Assembly (NCBI GenBank): GCA_948443845.1
Contig: CAOJUE010000016.1
Location: 1 to 42,191, forward strand
DNA from: an uncultured Eubacteriales bacterium
Lineage (GTDB): Bacteria > Bacillota > Clostridia > TANB77 > CAG-508
Direction: 5' to 3'
Length of the DNA stretch: 42,191 nucleotides
Below, in pieces: positions 36,988-42,191 of the stretch; positions within the stretch are counted from its first letter, which is position 1; the number at the start of each line of letters is the position of its first letter. The translations under genes and the position numbers were made by a program. Below the pieces are notes generated by a model that worked only from the letters and a program-made list of their open reading frames with translations, searched no databases and was not told the origin of the DNA.

Positions 36988-37620
36988 ATGCAAGAACCAA
37001 TTTTACAGATATTGCAAAAGTTAGATAAGATAGACCGTAAAATAGACAGAATGGAAATGCGAATAGATGGAATGCAGAATCAAATTAATCAGGTAGACCA
37101 GAAAATCGAAGATTTGAGTATTGAATTTAAGCAAGAAAATGAAAAATTGAAAGAGGAATTGCGAGCCGAGTTCAAACAGGAAAATGCGAAATTAAAAGAA
37201 GAATTACACTCAGAAATCAAGCAGAGGAATGAGGAACTAAAAGAAGAATTACACTTAGAAATTAAGCAGAGAAATGAGGAATTAAAAGAAGAATTACACT
37301 CAGAATTTAAACAAGAAAATGACAAATTCAAAAAAGAGTTGCGTTCAGAATTGAAACAAGAAAACGAAAGATTGGAAAAAAGATTAGAAGATCGATTAAT
37401 AGAAAGAATGAAACAAGAAGTTTTAGCTCAAATGTTTGTTTTTGAATCAGATTATGGTAGAAAAATCAATATTATGTATGAAGAATTGATGGCAAGAAAT
37501 GAGAAAACGGAAGCATTAGAAAAAAGTATCATTGCATTAGAGAGAAGAGTTGACAAAAATTCTGCCTTTATTTTTCATTATGAAAGTCAAAATGCAACTT
37601 TGGAAAAGACAAAACATTAG
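36988..37620 (+). CDS. Coiled-coil protein with 15-residue repeats
   Basis: 210 residues. Residues ~43-135 consist of six copies of a 15-residue unit with the form EEL-x-x-E-x-KQENEKLK. This makes a long, highly charged coiled coil (Lys/Glu heptad-like). The 45-bp DNA repeat is nearly exact in the middle copies, so the copy number could change by slippage. Before and after the repeat are other helical segments (IDRMEMRIDGMQNQINQVDQ; EALEKSIIALERRVDKNSAF). No membrane segment. Function unknown. Confidence 0.75.
   Translation: MQEPILQILQKLDKIDRKIDRMEMRIDGMQNQINQVDQKIEDLSIEFKQENEKLKEELRAEFKQENAKLKEELHSEIKQRNEELKEELHLEIKQRNEELKEELHSEFKQENDKFKKELRSELKQENERLEKRLEDRLIERMKQEVLAQMFVFESDYGRKINIMYEELMARNEKTEALEKSIIALERRVDKNSAFIFHYESQNATLEKTKH
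37115..37384 (+). repeat. Six tandem 45-bp repeats in the coiled-coil gene
   Basis: Each repeat encodes 15 residues (EELHSEIKQRNEELK and variants). The third and fourth copies are the most alike. In-frame length is kept. Confidence 0.75.
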
Positions 37621-37640
37621 TTAATTCTATTAAAATCATA

Positions 37641-37700
37641 ATTAGAGGGTATACTTATTATTTTTATAGGAGAAATAATAGGTATGCTCTCTAATTTTTT
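37641..37700 (+). terminator. Terminator after the coiled-coil gene
   Basis: Long stem (ATTAGAGGGTATACTTATTAT with ATAATAGGTATGCTCTCTAAT, a few mismatches) followed by six T. Confidence 0.85.
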
Positions 37701-37772
37701 AACATGTTTTTTCGAAATTTTCTTGAAAAAACTGGAAGAAAATGTTATACTAGTAAACATAGGAGAAAAAAT

Positions 37773-38267
37773 ATGTCAAATCGAATCGATAAAGAAAATT
37801 ATTATCTAGATATCGCAGAAACCGTAGCAAGTAGAGCCACTTGTCTTCGAAAAAAGTATGGTAGTGTAATTGTAAATCATGACCAAATTATTGCAACTGG
37901 CTATAGTGGTGCACCTCGTGGAAGAATTAATTGTTGTGATTTAGGTTATTGTATGAAGAAAAAATTGTTACCAGAAACGCGTCATGGTGGATACGATGCT
38001 TGTCGTTCGGTTCATAGCGAACAAAATGCCATTATTAGTGCTTCGAGGCAAGAAATGATAGGAAGTACTTTATATTTAGTAGGCTATCGAACAGAAAATC
38101 ATGATTACGAAGAAGGAGCAGCTCCTTGTTTAATGTGCCGAAAATTGATTATTAATAGCGGAATTGAGCGAGTGGTTGTCAGAAAATATAAAGAAGAATA
38201 TACAGTATATAATGTTGAAGACTGGGTTGAAAAAGACGAATATTTGGAAGGACAATTATCATACTAG
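37773..38267 (+). CDS. dCMP deaminase-family cytidine/deoxycytidylate deaminase
   Basis: 164 residues. The zinc site is HSEQNAI (HxE, about residue 85) plus PCLMCRKLI (PCxxC). Upstream are YGSVIVNHDQIIATGYSGAP and GRINCCDLGYCM, which place it with ComEB/dCMP deaminases, which give dUMP for dTMP synthesis. The start at 37773 is chosen because GGAG lies about 9 bases upstream and the protein starts like the family. A promoter TTGAAA-17-TATACT is located 20-50 bases upstream. It is followed 12 bases later by a membrane protein gene, perhaps in one operon. Confidence 0.88.
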   Translation: MSNRIDKENYYLDIAETVASRATCLRKKYGSVIVNHDQIIATGYSGAPRGRINCCDLGYCMKKKLLPETRHGGYDACRSVHSEQNAIISASRQEMIGSTLYLVGYRTENHDYEEGAAPCLMCRKLIINSGIERVVVRKYKEEYTVYNVEDWVEKDEYLEGQLSY

Positions 38268-38279
38268 AAAGGGGAAAAA

Positions 38280-39936
38280 ATGCTACATAAGATGAAAGAA
38301 AATAGAAAACTAGTAGATGGTACATTTTTACTAATAGTTGCCTTAATCATATCCATTCCCATGTTCCGTGCAAAAAATGATCTTTATTTAGATGATGGAA
38401 GCCAGCATTTAATGCGAGCTTACTATAACTATCAATCGATTTTACAAAATGGAAAAGAAACGATTATTCCTACATTTACCAACGGTTTTGGCTATTCTTG
38501 GAATTTGTTTTATGGACCATTATCAAGTGATTTTATCATGGTTTTGGGCGTGATTTCAGGAAGTTTTAATTTGGGGTTTAAATTAGCAACTTTGTTGATT
38601 TTTAGTTTGGCTGGAATTTTTATGTACAAATTTGTTTATGAACTGACCGAAAACCGAAATACAGCGTTACTAGCTGGAATAATCTACATAACATCACCAT
38701 ACTTTTTTACTGATATTTATATTAGACACGCAATGGGCGAATGTATGGCTTTTATGTTTCTTCCGATGGTCTTTTTGGGGCTGTATAATTTGTTTAATAC
38801 GGAAAAAAATCACTATTATTTGATTTTTGGTGCAGTGCGGTTTAATTTTGTCACACAATATTTCTACGGTTTTGACTACTATATTGGCTAGTATTTATTG
38901 TCTAGTGAATATTAAAAATATCTTTACAACACGCGTCAAAAAAGGCTTAATCATTGACATTATTTTTATTTTGCTTATCACCAGTTTTTTCTGGATGCCA
39001 CTTTTGGAGACGAAGTTTTTGACGAATTATCGTGTTTATGAGCAAGATGCTATGTCCACAAAAGAAAGTTTTTTAAGTCATACACTTGCCATTAATGATT
39101 TATTTATTACCAAACAAGGCAATCTATTTGTTTTCGAAATAGGTTTACCAGTCATTTTAATGCTTGCTTTTTCTATTTTAACATTTCGAAAACTAGAAGA
39201 AAATGAAAAAGAATATGCATTTTTCCTACTAGCAGGATTGACAAGCATTTGGATGACTACGAAATATTTCCCTTGGAAATTCTTGCCCAATGGAGCGTAT
39301 ATTATCCAACTGCCATGGCGAATGCTCGTGTTTTCTACTTTCTTTTTTGCCATTGTTGCTAGCATCAATATGGCGACTTTGATTCGAAAATTTAATGGAA
39401 AAGATGTATTCATGATTGCTATAATATGCCTTTTATACATTGCAACAAGGCATGGTGCCATTCCGTATTCTGAAGAAGTTTTGAATGTGGAAGATGAATC
39501 AATTAGTGCTGTTACAGGGCACGAAAATGAATGGTTGCCAGGAATGGGAAGACTTGAATATTTGCCAAGCAAAGCCTATGAAAATACATTCTACATTGCC
39601 ACAAGGCAAGATTCAATCCTTACTCTAGAAGGTGATTGCCAGATTCAAGAATATGTAAAAAACGGAATGCATTTGACTGCCAAGATAGCCACCCAAGAAA
39701 AAAATGCCAAGCTAGAATTGCCTTACATTTACTATCCAGGCTACATAGTAAGATTTGATGGTATGTTAATCAACACATTTGAAACAGAAAATGGGTTTTT
39801 AGGTTGTGACATCATGAAGCAGGAAGAAGGCGAACTAGAAATCGAATATACAGGCACGAGCCTCATGAAAATAACCAAAATCTTATCGATATTTGCATTG
39901 ATTGCTTATATTATTTATGTTTGGAAAAAACATTAA
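38280..39936 (+). CDS. Polytopic membrane protein (PTPS-related type); needs +1 shift at CGG 38838
   Basis: 551 residues when the C at 38838 is skipped. About 10-12 hydrophobic helices. The N-terminal region (LYLDDGSQHLMRAYYNYQSI, then TFTNGFGYSWNLFYGPLSS) fits the '6-pyruvoyl-tetrahydropterin synthase related' membrane family, which looks like GT-C glycosyltransferases. The frame breaks at CGG 38838-38840 after YYLIFGAV; skipping the C gives GLILSHNISTVLTTILASIY, a clean helix in family style. The unshifted frame instead gives polar residues and a stop after 17 codons. The last ~120 residues form a soluble beta-rich domain and a final helix (FALIAYIIYV). May build surface polysaccharides. 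Confidence 0.82.
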
Positions 39937-39966
39937 CGAAAATGAACCTTAAGAAAGGAAATGAAA

Positions 39967-41305
39967 ATGAGCAAACCAATTGTTGCCATCATTGGCAGAC
40001 CCAATGTTGGAAAATCCAGTTTTTTTAATTATATTGTAGGACAGAGAATTTCGATTGTTGAAGACACGCCAGGTGTTACACGTGACAGAATTTATGCTGA
40101 CACCACATGGCGCGACCTAAATTTTACCTTAATTGATACAGGACGGAATCGAACCAGAAAAAGAAGACATTATTTTATCGCAAATGCGAGAACAGGCTAA
40201 TATCGCTATTGATCTGGCAGATGTGATTTTGTTTATGACCGATATCAGGCAAGGTGTAACAGCTAGTGATATGGAAATTGCTACGATGCTGAGACACGCC
40301 CAAAAGCCGATTATTCTAGTGTGCAATAAATCCGACAAATTTGGCGAACCACCGGCTGAGCTATACGAATTTTACAATCTAGGAATCGGTGAGCCACACG
40401 CGATTTCAACTGCAAACGCCATTGGAATTGGCGATTTGTTAGATGAAATTTATGATAAATTGCCTCCAAAATCAGGAACAGAAGAGGATAACGAAAAAAT
40501 CAAAGTAGCCATCATTGGAAAGCCTAATGTTGGAAAATCTTCTTTGCTGAACCGAATTTTAGGGGAAGAGCGCTCCATTGTAAGTGATGTGGCAGGAGCG
40601 ACACGTGATGCCATTGATTCAGAATATACCAACCAATTTGGCGAATATATTTTGATTGATACAGCAGGTATTCGAAAAAAGAGCAAAGTCAATGAATCCA
40701 TTGAAAAATTCAGCATTATGAGAACCCTTCTTGCGATTGATAGAGCCGATGTTTGCCTTGTTTTGATTGATGCTACAGAAGGCGTGACCGACCAAGATTC
40801 GAAAATTTTAGGCGAAGCCCACGAACGCGGAAAAGGAATTATTTTGGTTGTCAATAAATGGGACGAAATCGAAAAAGACGAGAAAACGATGAAAGAATTT
40901 GAGAAAAATATTTACAACAAGATTTCGTATGCAACCTATGCTCCGATGCTGTTTATATCAGCCAAAACCGGGCAAAGAGTGCAGAAATTGTTTGAATTAA
41001 TCAATCAAGTGAATAGCCAAAATGCGCTTAGAGTTTCAACTTCGGTTGTGAATGAGGTGATTAATGAGGCTATTAGCGTAGTACAGCCACCAAGTGATAA
41101 AGGAAAAAGACTTAAGATTTTTTATGGAACGCAAGCTAGCACACGTCCACCAACATTTGTTATTTTTGTGAACAATAAGGAGTTATTTCATTTTTCGTAT
41201 CAACGATATTTGATGAATTGTTTTCGAAATAATTTTGGGTTACAGGGAACACCAGTTCGATTAATTATCCGTGAAAAAAATAAGAAAGATGCTTCATCAA
41301 TTTAG
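39967..41305 (+). CDS. der: Ribosome assembly GTPase Der (EngA); needs +1 shift at CGG 40144
   Basis: 445 residues when the C at 40144 is skipped. Two GTPase domains then a KH-like domain. Domain 1: P-loop GRPNVGKSS, then TPGVTRDR. The G3 motif DTGG is formed only with the shift: the frame reads LIDTG, then CGG, and skipping C gives [10 protein letters not shown]. Then CNKSD (NKxD). Domain 2: [29 protein letters not shown]. The KH-like end has [15 protein letters not shown] and [10 protein letters not shown]. The start at 39967 has the better spacing to AAAGGA (39961 is closer). Der is needed for 50S assembly in most bacteria, so a broken copy would be lethal unless another exists. A good terminator follows. 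Confidence 0.95.
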
Positions 41306-41320
41306 GATGAAGCATTTTTT
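41288..41320. terminator. Bidirectional terminator between der and the nucleosidase gene
   Basis: GATGCTTCATC / GATGAAGCAT with T run; the 5' arm lies in the last der codons. Confidence 0.85.
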
Positions 41321-42039
41321 ACTATTTCTAAAATCAATTGATAACAAAATTCTTGTGATTTTAAGCCAGTTGTTCGGATGTATGGTTCACCTAAAATTTC
41401 ATTATTGGAAATCACACGAACACCAATAACTGGAATTTTATAACGATTGGCAACTGTATAAATTGCAATACTTTCCATATCTTCGCAAAGCGTACCATAG
41501 TTTTGATGTAACCACAAAATTTTGTCGGTTTCTTGGTTCCAAATGTCACCACTTCCTAAAGTACCAAAGTGAACTTTTCCGTTTGGAAAAGGGATTTTTT
41601 TGGCAAGTTCGATGAAATGTTTATCGCCCAATTGATATTCCAAACGGTCTTGCTCGCCAGAGATAAATTTCAAAAGCTTCCATTCCAAACTATTACTGCC
41701 TTCGCCTTCTTTTTTGTAAGGTGTTTTGCAAGATACAATATTGACGCATTTTTCACCAATGACAAGATCGCCAGTATGAATATTTTTTCCATGTGCGCCA
41801 GCTGTTCCTTGACTTAGGATGGCGATAGGCTGATATTTTTCAATGGAAATAAAAGTTGCGATAGAGGCGTTGATTGTTCCGACATAACAACGACAAATCA
41901 CAATAGGATAGTCTTCTATGGTGCCTTCATAAAATTTATATTTTTCGATTGTTTCATAGGTCATATTTTCCAGTTTTTTGATTAAAAAGTCGGCTTCGAC
42001 GTCCATGGCAGCCATGATGACGATTGGATTTTTTTTCAT
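41302..42039 (-). CDS. MTA/SAH nucleosidase-like phosphorylase-family enzyme
   Basis: 245 residues of the PNP/UDP family. The N terminus IVIMAAMDVEADFLIKKLEN matches nucleosidases (usually 'igiIgAM..Ev..l'). IVICRCYVGTINASIATFIS and ILSQGTAGAHGKNIHTGDLV follow, then the catalytic CEDMESIAIYTVANRYKIPVI (M-E-x-x-A) and VISNNEILGE in place of the usual RxISD. Predicted to split methylthioadenosine and S-adenosylhomocysteine; the lack of the typical final Asp motif leaves the exact substrate open. Start ATG after AAGGAGGA. Confidence 0.82.
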   Translation of the reverse strand: MKKNPIVIMAAMDVEADFLIKKLENMTYETIEKYKFYEGTIEDYPIVICRCYVGTINASIATFISIEKYQPIAILSQGTAGAHGKNIHTGDLVIGEKCVNIVSCKTPYKKEGEGSNSLEWKLLKFISGEQDRLEYQLGDKHFIELAKKIPFPNGKVHFGTLGSGDIWNQETDKILWLHQNYGTLCEDMESIAIYTVANRYKIPVIGVRVISNNEILGEPYIRTTGLKSQEFCYQLILEIVKNASS

Positions 42040-42108
42040 AATAAAATTCCTCCTTATCCTTTTTTATAGCATATTTTGGGGAAAATAGCAAGAAATTGGA
42101 AAATAAAC

Positions 42109-42137
42109 TTGCAATTTATGTAAAATTATAGTATAAT
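42109..42137 (+). promoter_or_regulatory. Promoter for a gene beyond the window
   Basis: TTGCAA, 17-bp spacer, TATAAT near the right edge. No gene starts before 42191. Confidence 0.6.
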
Positions 42138-42191
42138 ACCTGAATCCGTGAATTTTACAGATTAATAAATTTCTCTATAAAAAAAGAACAG

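Noticed and set aside
30402..37700. CRISPR array
   Set aside because: No regularly spaced repeats with unique spacers were found anywhere in the window. The 45-bp repeats at 37115 are coding and without spacers.

Overview
The window looks like a chromosome segment of an uncultured, low-GC Gram-positive bacterium of the gut Clostridia type. Supporting signs are AT-rich codons, strong AGGAGG ribosome sites, TTGACA-17-TATAAT promoters, a clostridial DNA-entry-type nuclease, a type IV pilin-like GLUG protein and a Tn4451-like serine-recombinase element. No rRNA is present. There is one tRNA, tRNA-Leu(UAA).

Layout. 1-7.5 kb: housekeeping genes (3' end of pyk, a membrane J-protein, purM, a CorC/HlyC protein, eno) and two secreted enzymes (nuclease, GH25 lysozyme). 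7.58-21.96 kb: a ZIP metal transporter gene split by a 13.6-kb mobile element between copies of CCAGAAGGAA. The element carries a GHKL ATPase/nuclease (broken), a Fic protein and an AlbA_2 protein in its left half. Its right half has a relaxation-type protein, a DUF5710-like protein, a divergent bifunctional aminoglycoside enzyme AAC(6')-APH(2''), a BlaI-like repressor, two Xre regulators and a serine recombinase. 22-30.4 kb: a GltD-like oxidoreductase, a glycoamylase-family protein, a P-loop kinase, tRNA-Leu, the pilin-like GLUG protein, adk, a DUF4116 protein and rdgB. 30.4-34 kb, minus strand: a small unknown gene, then a PfkB kinase and purE-purC-purN. 34.1-42.2 kb: an HD phosphohydrolase, a small membrane protein, a TetR regulator, a coiled-coil repeat protein, dCMP deaminase, a polytopic membrane protein, der and an MTA/SAH nucleosidase.

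The main discovery is a translational pattern. Nine genes have a reading frame that breaks exactly at an in-frame CGG codon and is restored by skipping the C, so that GGN (Gly) is read. There are eleven clear sites and one likely site, on both strands, in chromosomal genes (der, purE, PfkB kinase, ZIP, membrane protein, P-loop kinase, and the pilin-like gene three times) and in the mobile element (recombinase, relaxation-type protein). The recovered glycine is often a family-conserved residue, such as DxxG of Der, PEG of ZIP and the prepilin cleavage Gly. I looked at every in-frame CGG in the recognised genes by eye and found only one (minus strand, 30682) that is read through in frame. This suggests that CGG is unassigned, or read as a CGGN quadruplet, and acts as a +1 frameshift signal. 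The main alternative is a systematic sequence artefact, but an artefact has no reason to respect codon phase.

Other signals are three promoters followed by terminator-like leader hairpins (two of them share a palindrome over the -35 box), a possible pseudoknot upstream of a small membrane protein gene, tandem 40-bp hairpin repeats in the defence-like cargo, and a 42-bp direct repeat suggesting that the cargo was added at the element's left end.
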